Shown here piece after piece: positions 42,932-51,588 of a DNA stretch of 64,000 bases; position 1 is the first letter of the stretch, and every line of letters starts with the position of its first letter. Origin of the DNA: JAJDUF01 sp965238265 (GTDB lineage Bacteria; Chloroflexota; UBA11872; UBA12225; JAJDUF01); assembly GCA_965238265.1 (NCBI GenBank), contig OZ250185.1:3100001-3164000 (forward strand), read 5' to 3'. The notes beneath the pieces were generated by a model that saw only the letters and a program-made list of their open reading frames with translations, did no database searches and was not told the DNA's origin. A program made the position numbers and the translations under genes.

Positions 42932-43693
42932 CTAGATCATGAGGTCGCCGCCGTTGATATCGAGCGACGCACCCGTGATGTAGGCGGCCCGGTCCGAGGC
43001 GAGGAACGCTACCAGCTCGGCGACCTCCTCCGGACGACCCAAGCGGGCGATGGGGAAGCTCGCGGCATAGGCGCTCGTCTGCTCGTCGCTGATCGTCGCG
43101 CGGACCATCTCGGTATCAATCAAGCCGGGACAGACGGCGTTCACCGTGATTCCGTACGGCGCGGCTTCTTTGGCCAAGTGGCGGGTAAAACCCAATACGC
43201 CGGCCTTGGCCGCCGTGTAGTGCGCGCCGCCGACGGTGCTGACGTTCTTGCCAGCCGTCGAGGAGAAGTTCACGATGCGTCCCCAGCCTGCCTCCCGCAT
43301 CGCCGGGAGCACCGCCCGCGAACAGAGGTATGTGCCCTTCAGGTTGACGTTGACGACGAGGTCCCACTCGGCCTCTTCGATGTCAATGACTGCGGTAGGG
43401 CGGAGGACACCCGCATTGTTGATGAGCACGTGGATGCTGCCGTAGTGAGCCAGGGTAGCCTCGACGATGCCGCGCACGTCTTGGCTCGACGCTACATCGC
43501 CCGGCACCGCCGACGCTGCGTGGCCAGCGGACCTGAGCGCGGCGGCCGCCTGCTCGGCGGCCGCGGCATTCACGTCGTTGACCACGAGGCTCGCGCCCCC
43601 GGCGGCCAGTCTCCGGGCCACTGCATAGCCCATGCCTTGTCCAGCGCCGGTCACAATGGCGACCTTGCCGGCGAGCTCCGTTGTATCCGGCAT
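42932..43693 (-). CDS. Short-chain dehydrogenase/reductase (FabG-like)
   Basis: Classical SDR of 253 residues: TGAGQGMG cofactor site, NNAG, catalytic S (NFSSTAG), YTAAKAG with Y and K, and the C-terminal ITGASLDINGG. It starts within a few bases of the kbl stop (two Met codons, 43696 and 43693), so it is cotranscribed with kbl. It may act on a keto acid or hydroxy-amino acid of that pathway, but this is an inference; it is not a typical threonine dehydrogenase. Confidence 0.88.
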   Translation of the reverse strand: MPDTTELAGKVAIVTGAGQGMGYAVARRLAAGGASLVVNDVNAAAAEQAAAALRSAGHAASAVPGDVASSQDVRGIVEATLAHYGSIHVLINNAGVLRPTAVIDIEEAEWDLVVNVNLKGTYLCSRAVLPAMREAGWGRIVNFSSTAGKNVSTVGGAHYTAAKAGVLGFTRHLAKEAAPYGITVNAVCPGLIDTEMVRATISDEQTSAYAASFPIARLGRPEEVAELVAFLASDRAAYITGASLDINGGDLMI

Positions 43694-43697
43694 CACC

Positions 43698-44885
43698 TCA
43701 GATCACTCCTACCGCCCGGCCGACCTCGGCAAACACGGACACGGCCCGGTCCAACTGCTCCCGGGTATGGGCGGCCGAGAGCTGGACCCGGATGCGCGCC
43801 GCGCCCCGCGGCACCACCGGATAGCTGAATCCGACCACAAAGATGCCCCGCTCATTGACCGCCTTGGCCAGCTCGACGGTTTTCAGCTCGTCTCTGAGCA
43901 TAATCGGCACAATCGGATGCTCACCGGGCACGATGTCGAAGCCGAGGCCCGTCATGCGCCCGCGGAAATAGTGGGTGTTCTCCCACAGCTGCTCGCGTAG
44001 CTCGGGATGCTGCTGGACCATGTCGAGCGCTTTCAGCGACCCAACGACGACCGGCGGCGCAATCGTATTGGAGAATAGGTAGTTGCGGGAGCGCTGCCGT
44101 AGCAGGTCAATAATCGCCTGGCGGCCGGTCGTGAAGCCGCCGGAAGCGCCACCGAGCGCCTTCCCCAAGGTGCTCGTCAAGATGTCTACCCGGTCGGCTA
44201 CTCCCTGCTCGGCGGGGGTGCCGCGCCCACCGGGGCCAAGAAAGCCGGTGGCATGGGAATCGTCCACCATGACGAGCGCGTCGTGGCGGTCGGCCAGCTC
44301 GCAGATGTCGCCCAGCGGAGCGCGGTCGCCCTCCATGCTGAACACGCCGTCGGTGGCGATCAGGCGGAACCGCGCCCCGGCTACCGCGGCGAGCTTGGCG
44401 GCCAAATCGGCCATGTCGTTATGCTGGTAGATTTGCCGCTGCGCCCGGCACAGGCGCACGCCATCCACAATACTGGCGTGGTTGAGGCTATCGCTGATAA
44501 TCGCATCCTCTGGGCCTAGCAAGGTGCCGAACAAGCCGGCGTTCGCGTCAAAGCAGGAGTTGTAGAGAATCGTATCTGCGGTGCCGAAGAACGCAGAAAG
44601 CCGTCGCTCCAAGGTCTTGTGGATGTCGTGGGTGCCACAGATGAAGCGCACCGACGCCATCCCGAAGCCATACTGCCGCATCCCTACCGCTACCGCCTGT
44701 AAGACCTCGGGATGGTTGGCCAGCCCCAGATAGTTGTTGGCGCAGAAGTTAATCATAGGACCGGCCGGCGTCTGGACTTCCGGCCCCTGCGGCGTGCTGA
44801 TGACCTGCTCGTCTTTGTAGAGGCCGCTGGCCCGGATGTCTTGCAGCTCCCGTTCGAGCCAGGGTTGCATCTGCGCGTAGGTCAT
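43698..44885 (-). CDS. kbl: Glycine C-acetyltransferase (2-amino-3-ketobutyrate CoA ligase)
   Basis: 395 residues, alpha-oxoamine synthase family, PLP enzyme. K242 in TSTLGKALGGASGG is the Schiff-base lysine; NFCANNYLGLANHP, SVRFICGTHDIHKTLE and VMVDDSHATGFLG are family blocks. It splits 2-amino-3-oxobutyrate (from threonine) into glycine and acetyl-CoA. The usual partner is threonine dehydrogenase; an SDR gene follows immediately. Confidence 0.94.
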   Translation of the reverse strand: MTYAQMQPWLERELQDIRASGLYKDEQVISTPQGPEVQTPAGPMINFCANNYLGLANHPEVLQAVAVGMRQYGFGMASVRFICGTHDIHKTLERRLSAFFGTADTILYNSCFDANAGLFGTLLGPEDAIISDSLNHASIVDGVRLCRAQRQIYQHNDMADLAAKLAAVAGARFRLIATDGVFSMEGDRAPLGDICELADRHDALVMVDDSHATGFLGPGGRGTPAEQGVADRVDILTSTLGKALGGASGGFTTGRQAIIDLLRQRSRNYLFSNTIAPPVVVGSLKALDMVQQHPELREQLWENTHYFRGRMTGLGFDIVPGEHPIVPIMLRDELKTVELAKAVNERGIFVVGFSYPVVPRGAARIRVQLSAAHTREQLDRAVSVFAEVGRAVGVI

Positions 44886-44919
44886 GGGGCTTCGCTCCTT
44901 TGGCTCGGCCGTGATACGG

Positions 44920-46107
44920 TCACGCTCTGCCTAGGCGCTGATCTTCGGCGGCATACCACTCGTGCAACTCGCGGGGCATCGGCGTGGGCGGTCCCGCGCC
45001 CTGCTCGCGTCGCCAGCGTACCAGGGGATGGTCGCGCTGCGGCTGCGGCAGGTCTACGCGCCGTCCGTAAGCGGCCGACTCAAACACCCCCAGCATAACC
45101 TCCATGATGTGCCGGCCCTCGATCCCACTGCACTCGTGGTCCCGGCCCTCGTCGAGCGCGCGGACATACTCCTCGACAAACCAGTAGTCCGCTGCGTCTG
45201 CCGGGCTGCGCGGATCGTAGTAGTCGGGATAGAGCGGGTCGAGGGGTTGCCAATTACCGTACTCGCTACCGGGCAGATGGTGCGGTTGGGGCAGCCACCA
45301 CGCGCCGCCGACCCTTTTGCTGGCATTCATCACCAACCGCCCCTCCGTACCGTACACCTCCAGGGTGTAGGCGGCCGAGGCCGCGCCGACGCCGGCGAAG
45401 CGGTGCTGCAAGAGCGTCCCCGTGACGTTGTGGTCGAATTCCAGCGTGGCGGTCACGTGCTCGCCGGCCACCGCACCGGCGCCGCGCGGGGCTTCCAGCA
45501 CGTCCTCCGGCCCGATCCGGCGCCCGTCCGTCGAAGCAATGCCCGACACGCTGCGGGCGTGCCCGCCAAAGCGCAGCATGTTGTTCAGCATGTGGGTGCC
45601 GATGTCGAGCAAGCCGTAGCCGCCATAGTAGCCCTTGCCGCTGCCGTAGATATACCGCACTTGGCCGATACGCCCGGCGGCGTGAGCCTGAGCGATGGCC
45701 TGCATGTACGGACTCACCCGGCCCTGCTGATGCACGGCGACCCGCACACCCTTTGCCTGCGCCTTGGCGATAATCTCATCCGCTTGCGCGAGGTCCTGGC
45801 AGAGGGGTTTCTCCACCTCGATATTGGCGCCGTACTCCAACACACGCATCGCCAGCGGATAGTGAAACTCGATGCCGACCGGAATAGCGACAATATCCGG
45901 CTGCGCCGCCCGCATCATCGCATCGAGATCGCGGTAGCGTGCAGACGCTGGCACACCGACCTCAGCGCCGAGGGTGTCGAGCCGCTCCTGGACCAGATCG
46001 CAGAGGGCCACGATCTCCGTGCGGGGGTGGGCATGGTAGGCCCGCGCCTCCGCCGTGCCGCGATTGCGGCAGCCCAAGATGGCCACGCGATAGGCTTTCA
46101 CCGTCAA
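44920..46107 (-). CDS. Gfo/Idh/MocA family oxidoreductase (paralogue 1)
   Basis: 395 residues. Rossmann domain with VAILGCRNRGTAEAR, EKPL motif (VEKPLCQDLAQADEII), SGKGYYGGYGLLDIGTHMLNNM with the catalytic Asp and His. First of three tandem paralogues that share the same plan, including the nearly invariant C-terminus (LPQPQRDHPLVRWRREQG). Likely dehydrogenase of a sugar or inositol derivative. Separated from the next copy by a repeat block. Confidence 0.9.
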   Translation of the reverse strand: MTVKAYRVAILGCRNRGTAEARAYHAHPRTEIVALCDLVQERLDTLGAEVGVPASARYRDLDAMMRAAQPDIVAIPVGIEFHYPLAMRVLEYGANIEVEKPLCQDLAQADEIIAKAQAKGVRVAVHQQGRVSPYMQAIAQAHAAGRIGQVRYIYGSGKGYYGGYGLLDIGTHMLNNMLRFGGHARSVSGIASTDGRRIGPEDVLEAPRGAGAVAGEHVTATLEFDHNVTGTLLQHRFAGVGAASAAYTLEVYGTEGRLVMNASKRVGGAWWLPQPHHLPGSEYGNWQPLDPLYPDYYDPRSPADAADYWFVEEYVRALDEGRDHECSGIEGRHIMEVMLGVFESAAYGRRVDLPQPQRDHPLVRWRREQGAGPPTPMPRELHEWYAAEDQRLGRA

Positions 46108-46353
46108 CGCTCCCTTGGACTTATTCGGACCTAACCCCCGGCCCTTCCCTGGAGGGAAGGGGTACCTGGATTCCCGCTTTCGCGGGAATGACGGACAAGG
46201 TAGCAGGATTGGCGGGTTTCAGCCCCTTCCCTTCAGGGAGGGGGGGGGAGGTGCAACACCGGCCCCCCGATGGCCCCCTCGCTCCGCAGGGGGACGGGCG
46301 CAGTATGCTGTAGCCATCTACGACGCGGCCCGTACCTGCCCTTGTCAGATCAC
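46108..46353. repeat. Repeat block between paralogues (D, A, E)
   Basis: Family D (about 46133-46162), family A (about 46168-46190), an additional D-type remnant and family E (about 46261-46296) fill the gap. Confidence 0.65.
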
Positions 46354-47535
46354 TCACCCCCGGCCCAGCCGCCGGTCCTCCGCGACGAGCCACTCACTAT
46401 AGGAGCGTGACACCGCCGGCGGCGGATCGTCCAGCCCAAGCTCACGTCGCCAGCGGAGTAGCGGATGGTCGCGGCCGGGCTGCGGTAGCTCGACCCGCCG
46501 GCCGTAGGCCGCCGACTCGAAAATGCCCATCATGATCTCCACGATATGCCGGCCTTCCTCGCCACTGCACGCATGATCGCGGTCTTCATCGAGCGCCCGC
46601 ACGTACTCGTCGGCAAAGCCGAAGTCGTCGGGCGAGGCGCTACTCGCCGGGTCGTACTGCTCCGGGTAGATCGGCTCCAGCAGCTCCCAGCGGTTGTTCG
46701 TGCCATCGGGGAGGTGATGCGGCGTCGGCAGCCACCACGCGCCGCCCGTCTCTCGACCAGAGGCGTTGAAGAGCAGGCGACCTTCGGTGCCGTATAGCTC
46801 CAGCGAGTAGGCTTCGAGCTGTACCACGGGGAAACGGTGCTGCAAGAGCGTGCCGGTCACGTTGTCGCCGAACTGGAGCGTCGCCGTGATGCTCTCCCCC
46901 GTAATGGTGCCCATGCCTCCCGGCGAGGTATGAACGTCCTCGGGCGTGATGAGCCGCCCGTCCGTCAAGGCCACCGCGCTGACGCTGCGACAGCGCTCTC
47001 CGAACTGGAGCATATTGTTCAGCATGTGGGTACCGATGTTCATCAGACCGTAGCCGCCGTAGTACCCTTTGCCGCTCCCGGTGATGTAGCGCAACTGGCC
47101 AATCCGCCCCTCGGTGAAGGCCCGGAACGTGGCCTGCATGTTCGGTCCGGCCCGGCTCTGTTGGTGGACGGCCACCCGCACGCCCTTGGCTTTGGCCTTG
47201 GCGATCACGGCATCGGCCTGTTCGAGGTCAATACACATCGGCTTTTCGACCTCGATGTTGACCCCGTGCTCCAGGACGCGCATGGACAGCGCGTAGTGCA
47301 GCTCGGTGGCGGTAGGGATGGCTACGATGTCCGGCTGCACTTCCTCGATCATCTTGTCCAGGTCGGTGTAGCGAGCGGAGGGCGGTACCCCAAACTCGTC
47401 ACCCAGGGCATTGAAGCGCTCGGGAACCAGATCGCAGAGGCCGACGAGGTCGGTGCGCGGATGGGCGTGATAGGCCCGGCCGGCCGCGGTACCGCGCCCA
47501 CGACAGCCCAAGAGTGCCACGCGATAGGTTTTCAT
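46354..47535 (-). CDS. Gfo/Idh/MocA family oxidoreductase (paralogue 2)
   Basis: 393 residues, closely related to its two neighbours: YRVALLGCRGRGTAAGRAYHAHPRTDLVGLCDL at the start (shown here as VALLGCRGRGTAAG and AYHAHPRTDLVGLCDL), VEKPMCIDL, SGKGYYGGYGLMNIGTHMLNN. The NAD(P) motif GCRGRGTA and the EKP motif are intact. Specificity is unknown. Confidence 0.9.
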   Translation of the reverse strand: MKTYRVALLGCRGRGTAAGRAYHAHPRTDLVGLCDLVPERFNALGDEFGVPPSARYTDLDKMIEEVQPDIVAIPTATELHYALSMRVLEHGVNIEVEKPMCIDLEQADAVIAKAKAKGVRVAVHQQSRAGPNMQATFRAFTEGRIGQLRYITGSGKGYYGGYGLMNIGTHMLNNMLQFGERCRSVSAVALTDGRLITPEDVHTSPGGMGTITGESITATLQFGDNVTGTLLQHRFPVVQLEAYSLELYGTEGRLLFNASGRETGGAWWLPTPHHLPDGTNNRWELLEPIYPEQYDPASSASPDDFGFADEYVRALDEDRDHACSGEEGRHIVEIMMGIFESAAYGRRVELPQPGRDHPLLRWRRELGLDDPPPAVSRSYSEWLVAEDRRLGRG

Positions 47536-47801
47536 CGTTGCTGTCTCCTTGTGCCTACTGCTCCGTACCAGCCGGCCGCCCTCACCCTAGGGCATGTCTG
47601 CAAAGTACCAGTCGGGGGAGGGTACAGGCCCCCCTATGGTCCCCCCGCTGCGGCAGGGGGACGTGGATTCCCGCGAAAGCGGGAATGACCGGGGGGCCAT
47701 GAATGACGCCCTACTGACCTACCCCCTGCCTCTTATGCACTACCAAAGCCGGTTTGCAGACACGTCCTAGCCCTCTCCCAGGGGGAGAGGGGATGCGGCG
47801 G
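47536..47801. repeat. Repeat block between paralogues (E, A, D)
   Basis: Family E at about 47631-47661, family A (ggattcccgcgaaagcggga) at about 47664, and a ctctcccagggggagagggg hairpin near 47773. Two 24-30 base segments (tctgcaaagtaccag... and ...gcactaccaaagccggtttgcagaca) are unmatched to the families. Confidence 0.6.
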
Positions 47802-48989
47802 TTATCCGGCCGCGGCCGGGGCGGCGTCACGACGCCGGTCCTCGGCCTCGAGTAGCTCCTGATACTGGATGGGCGCCTGCGTCGTGTCCGGCAGTCCGTG
47901 CTCGCGCCGCAGGCGGACCAGCGGGTGCTCGCGATTCTGCTGCGGAATCTCGACGCGCCGGCCGTAGCCCGCCGACTCGTAGATGGCCATGATGATTTCC
48001 ACGACGTGGTGGCCGTTGGCGCCATTGCATGCATGGTCGCGGCCTTCATCCAGCGCCTGCACGTACTCGTCGGCGTATCCGTAGTCGTCTACGGACGCGC
48101 TCATACTCTCGTCGTAGCCCGCCGGGTAGATGGGGTCCAAGGGCTGCCATTGGTCGTTGGTGCCGTCGGGGTAATACTGCGGTTGCTGCAGCAAGCACGG
48201 TGCCCCCTGCCGGGTAGAGTGGTTGACGATGATCCGGCCTTCCGTGCCATATAGCTCGGTGACATGCGCCGTCGTATCGTTCTGGGCAAAGCGGTGACAA
48301 AAGTGCGTGCCGGTGACGCCGTTCTCCCACTCCATTGCCGCCGTGATGTGCTCACCGATGATGGTGCCCGCGCCCCAGACGCGGTGCGCGTCCGCGGGTG
48401 TCACGCTGCGGCCGCCGGAGACCGCAACGGCGCTGACCGCCTTGCAGCGGCCGGCAAAGAGGATGTCGTTGTTCAAGATGTGGGTGTCTTGGTGGATCAG
48501 CTCGAACCCACCGTAGTAACCCTTGCCGGCGCTATGGATGTATCGCAGCTCGCCGATCCGGCCTTCCCGATAGGCCTTCAGCGCGGCCTTGATATTGACT
48601 CCAACGCCGCCCTGATGGTGGACCGCCACGCGGGCGCCCTTCTCCTGGGCCTTGGCAATCAGCGCATCGGCCTGGATGAGGTCGAGGGTCATCGGCTTCT
48701 CGACATCAATATGGACGCCGTGCTCCAGGACCCGCATGGACAACGGATAGTGCAGCTCCGTGGCCGTGGGGATGGCCACGATGTCGGGCTGTGTTTCCTC
48801 GATCATCTTGTCGAGGTCGGTGTAACGGGCGGAGGTCGGCACTCCAAGCTCGTCGCCGAGCGCATTGAAACGCTCGGGAATCAGATCGCAGAGGCCTACG
48901 ACCTCGGTCCGGGCATGGGAATGGTAGCCTCGCGCCGCGGCGGTGCCGCGCCCACGACAGCCTAGGATCGCCACGCGGTACATCTTCAT
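47802..48989 (-). CDS. Gfo/Idh/MocA family oxidoreductase (paralogue 3)
   Basis: 395 residues from the ATG at 48989, which follows GGAGG with good spacing (MKMYRVAILGCRGRGTAAA); the open frame reaches 49142 but the upstream 51 residues are not family-like. EKPMTLDLIQAD, SAGKGYYGGFELIHQDTHILNND are conserved. It differs from paralogues 1 and 2 in the active-site stretch (IHQDTHIL instead of -DIGTHML/-NIGTHML), so a shift in substrate is possible. Confidence 0.9.
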   Translation of the reverse strand: MKMYRVAILGCRGRGTAAARGYHSHARTEVVGLCDLIPERFNALGDELGVPTSARYTDLDKMIEETQPDIVAIPTATELHYPLSMRVLEHGVHIDVEKPMTLDLIQADALIAKAQEKGARVAVHHQGGVGVNIKAALKAYREGRIGELRYIHSAGKGYYGGFELIHQDTHILNNDILFAGRCKAVSAVAVSGGRSVTPADAHRVWGAGTIIGEHITAAMEWENGVTGTHFCHRFAQNDTTAHVTELYGTEGRIIVNHSTRQGAPCLLQQPQYYPDGTNDQWQPLDPIYPAGYDESMSASVDDYGYADEYVQALDEGRDHACNGANGHHVVEIIMAIYESAGYGRRVEIPQQNREHPLVRLRREHGLPDTTQAPIQYQELLEAEDRRRDAAPAAAG

Positions 48990-49438
48990 GCTCACTTCCT
49001 CCAGTTGGGCTATGGGAGCGCGGCGGCCGGGCCGCGCTCGTTGTGCCAGGGAGCATAGCATTGACGCGTAGCGGCGTGTGCGGCCGGGAAGACGCGCCGC
49101 ACACGCCGGCCCTCTGCCCGTCATTCCCGCCATGTCCGTCATTCCCGCTTGCGCGGGAATCTACCTCCCTGGAAGTAGGCCCTGACAGGGGTAGTTTTCT
49201 GTGTAGGGGCGCGATGAATCGCGCCCAGGCACTCGTCATTCTGGCTTCCGCCGGAAGCCAGAGCCATTCGTGGCCCCCCGGTTGGGCTGGATTGCGGCTT
49301 GCGCCGCAATGACGGTGCTGGCTCCCGTCTCGTCACTGCGGCTTCCGCCGCAGTCCAGGGATCGCACGTTCCGCAGGGGTAGGGGCACAGCATGCTGCGC
49401 CCCTACCCCTGTGTGCTCTGTGGCTAATCGTGCTCCCT
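48990..49438. repeat. Gene-free gap with repeats A, C, B and F
   Basis: Family A (about 49137-49165), family C in inverted sense (about 49235-49262), family B (about 49288-49315), a related gtcactgcggcttccgccgc copy (about 49335) and the family F palindrome (gtaggggcacagcatgctgc, about 49378-49406). No open frame with coding character is seen. Confidence 0.65.
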
Positions 49439-49461
49439 GGCGGTTAGACCACGCCAGACCG

Positions 49462-49467
49462 TATAAT
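49462..49467 (+). promoter_or_regulatory. -10 element of the ABC-F leader transcript
   Basis: Perfect TATAAT. The -35 region (about 49439-49444) is weak. Transcription should start near 49474, right at a GTG-ATG pair that opens the leader peptide, so the leader mRNA may be leaderless. Confidence 0.6.
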
Positions 49468-49476
49468 CGCTACGTG

Positions 49477-49536
49477 ATGTTCCGGTTTCTGGTGCATATC
49501 TGTGTAGGCGCAGCGGAGGTAGTTCCGGGCAAATAG
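49477..49536 (+). CDS. Leader peptide of the ABC-F attenuator
   Basis: A 19-residue reading frame, MFRFLVHICVGAAEVVPGK, ending in TAG. It begins about ten bases after TATAAT. Its last codons (49521-49530) can pair with 49567-49576. A small frame with this placement fits a regulatory leader peptide; GTG at 49474 could be the actual start. Confidence 0.5.
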   Translation: MFRFLVHICVGAAEVVPGK

Positions 49537-49604
49537 CATTGCATATGTAGAAGTGCGCCAACCGCGGCTCGGAACTAGCCTCAGTATCCGACCCGCGGTT
49601 TTTT
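49521..49604 (+). terminator. Transcription attenuator upstream of ABC-F gene
   Basis: Terminator arms AACCGCGG (49560-49567) and CCGCGGTT (49593-49600) are followed by a run of six T (49599-49604), 37 bases before the ABC-F start codon. A competing helix AGTTCCGGGC (49521-49530) with GCTCGGAACT (49567-49576; ten pairs, one G-U) would form only if the leader ribosome stays upstream, and it is not compatible as a nested structure with the terminator stem. Confidence 0.6.
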
Positions 49605-49641
49605 GTTGCCCTGAATACAAGCTGGAAATGGGAGGAACCAG

Positions 49642-51249
49642 GTGCTCACACTCAAGGACATTCGGTACTTCTGGGGACCGCAGCCCGTGCTCGCCGGTGT
49701 CTCGCTGTTCGTCGGCCGCGGTGAAAAGGCCGGCCTGGTGGGCGCAAACGGCGCCGGAAAGACGACGCTGCTACGGATCGCTGCCGGAGAAATCACGTCC
49801 GACGGCGGCAGCGTTGGGCGTCCGAACCGGGCCGGGTATCTGCCGCAGGAGCCGGACGTTTCGCCGGCCTTCCCGGCAACCGCGTCGGTGCGTGACGTGG
49901 TGGTGTCGGCCAGCCCGACGGCGGCGCTCGCGCAGCAGTTGGCCGCAGCCGAGCAGCGGCTCGCCACGACGACCGGGCCGGCGCTTGAGGCGGCGGTGGA
50001 GGAGTACAGCCGTCTGGAGGAAGCCTACCGCGTAGCCGACGGCTACCAAGTCGAGGCCGAGGCGGCGATTGTCCTGCGGGGCTTGGGTCTGGGCCATATC
50101 GAGCTGGACCGTCAGATCGGCCGGTTGTCCTCCGGCGAGCGCACCCGCCTCGAAATGGCGCGGATACTGGCGAGCGGCGCCAGCCTGCTCATGCTCGACG
50201 AGCCAACCAACCATCTGGACGTGGATGGGACGCGCTGGCTGATGGAGTTCTTGGCCCGGACCGAGGCGGCCGTGCTGCTGGTGTCGCACGATCTGCGCCT
50301 GCTGGATCAGTCCATCTCGCGCGTGTTCGACCTCGACGTGCAGACGCGCCAGATCGAGGAGTTCAAGGGCACGTACAGCAACTACTTGGCCTGGAGCGAG
50401 GAGCGCAAGGCGACGCTGACCAAGACCCGTACCCGCCAGCTCAAGCAGATTGACCACCTGCAAACCTTGGCGGACAAGTGGAGAAAGAAGACCGAGGTGA
50501 TGGCACGGCGCGCCAAGGTCTTCGACCGGCGCATTGCGAGGATGCAGGAGGAGGTTGTAGATGTCCCGACCGAGGCCCGCTCGCTGGGCCTGCACTTCCC
50601 GCCGGCGCCACGCAGCGGACGGGTGACGCTGCGGGCCGTTGGCATCCGCAAGCGGTACGGCCGCAACACCGTCCTGAGCGGGACCAGCTTCGTGGTAGAG
50701 CGTGGCCAGCGGCTGGCCGTGATCGGGGTCAATGGCGCGGGCAAGTCTACGCTACTGAACATTCTCGCCGGGCGCTTGTCGGCCGACGCCGGGGCGGTCA
50801 CGTTGGGTCATCAGGTCAAGCCGGGGCACTTCGCGCACGGCTTGGAGCGGGACACGGCCGACCTTACGTCCTACGAGTATCTCCAGCCGCTCGTATCCGG
50901 TGGGGAGAGGGAAATCCGTTCGACGCTCGCGGGGCTGCTGCTCGGCGAGGACCACGCCTTCCGTCCGGTGGCAACGCTATCAGCCGGGGAGCGAGCGCGG
51001 CTGGGGATCGCCAAACTGATGCTCGAACAGCACAACTTGCTGCTCCTCGATGAGCCGAATAGCAACCTCGACATCCGCACGCGCGAGTGGCTGCTGGAAG
51101 CGCTCGACGAGTACCGCCCTACGCTGGTCGTCGTGTCCCATGATCGGGACTTTGTCGCGGGACTGCGACCGGACCAGGTGCTGCTGATGCCGGGCGAGCG
51201 GCACGATGCGTTCCGGCCGGACCATCTCCGCCTCGTCGAGCTGGAGTAG
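49642..51249 (+). CDS. ABC-F family ATPase (ribosome-protection/translation factor type)
   Basis: Two ABC domains in one 535-residue chain, no TM segments. Walker A GANGAGKTTLL and GVNGAGKSTLL, signature motifs LSSGERTRLEMA and LSAGERARLGIA, Walker B LLMLDEPTNHLD and LLLLDEPNSNLD, and an interdomain linker (about 230-310) rich in charged helices. The GTG start is preceded by GGAGG six bases away. Members either assist translation or protect ribosomes from drugs; the attenuator upstream argues for an antibiotic-responsive role (inference). Confidence 0.92.
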   Translation: MLTLKDIRYFWGPQPVLAGVSLFVGRGEKAGLVGANGAGKTTLLRIAAGEITSDGGSVGRPNRAGYLPQEPDVSPAFPATASVRDVVVSASPTAALAQQLAAAEQRLATTTGPALEAAVEEYSRLEEAYRVADGYQVEAEAAIVLRGLGLGHIELDRQIGRLSSGERTRLEMARILASGASLLMLDEPTNHLDVDGTRWLMEFLARTEAAVLLVSHDLRLLDQSISRVFDLDVQTRQIEEFKGTYSNYLAWSEERKATLTKTRTRQLKQIDHLQTLADKWRKKTEVMARRAKVFDRRIARMQEEVVDVPTEARSLGLHFPPAPRSGRVTLRAVGIRKRYGRNTVLSGTSFVVERGQRLAVIGVNGAGKSTLLNILAGRLSADAGAVTLGHQVKPGHFAHGLERDTADLTSYEYLQPLVSGGEREIRSTLAGLLLGEDHAFRPVATLSAGERARLGIAKLMLEQHNLLLLDEPNSNLDIRTREWLLEALDEYRPTLVVVSHDRDFVAGLRPDQVLLMPGERHDAFRPDHLRLVELE

Positions 51250-51588
51250 GGTCTCCTGCCGGGCGGATTTTGGCCCCCCTATGGTCCCTGACAGGGGTAG
51301 GTATTTACATGGATGGACAGGATGGACAGGATGGGGGAGGGGGTGTTTCCCTCTCCCCGGCCCTCTCCCAGGGGGAAGAGGGGGTATGGGGCGGGGAAGA
51401 GGCCAGGGCGCCCACAAGGGACGCCCCTACAGGGGTGGTGGCCGCACGCGGGAATGACGGGAGCCGGGGTGTGGTATGCTGCCTCGCTCGTAGCGAGGCG
51501 TATACTATGCGGTCAGAAAGGCGCCATGTAGGGGCATCGTCCGTTCGAGACGGGCGCTCCTACGATTCAGGCAAGAGTTGGAGAGAAG
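51250..51588. repeat. Gene-free gap with repeats E, D, G
   Basis: Half of family E (about 51271-51290), a tandem atggacaggatggacagg (about 51309-51331), a family D hairpin (about 51350-51382) and a family G copy (about 51405-51432) interleave. A hairpin ctcgctcgtagcgag lies near 51482. No gene is visible until the isomerase Shine-Dalgarno. Confidence 0.6.

Noticed and set aside
49270..49536. 89-codon plus-strand ORF ending at the ABC-F leader
   Set aside because: Its upstream part lies in repeats B and F and precedes the promoter; only the last 19 codons can be in the leader transcript.
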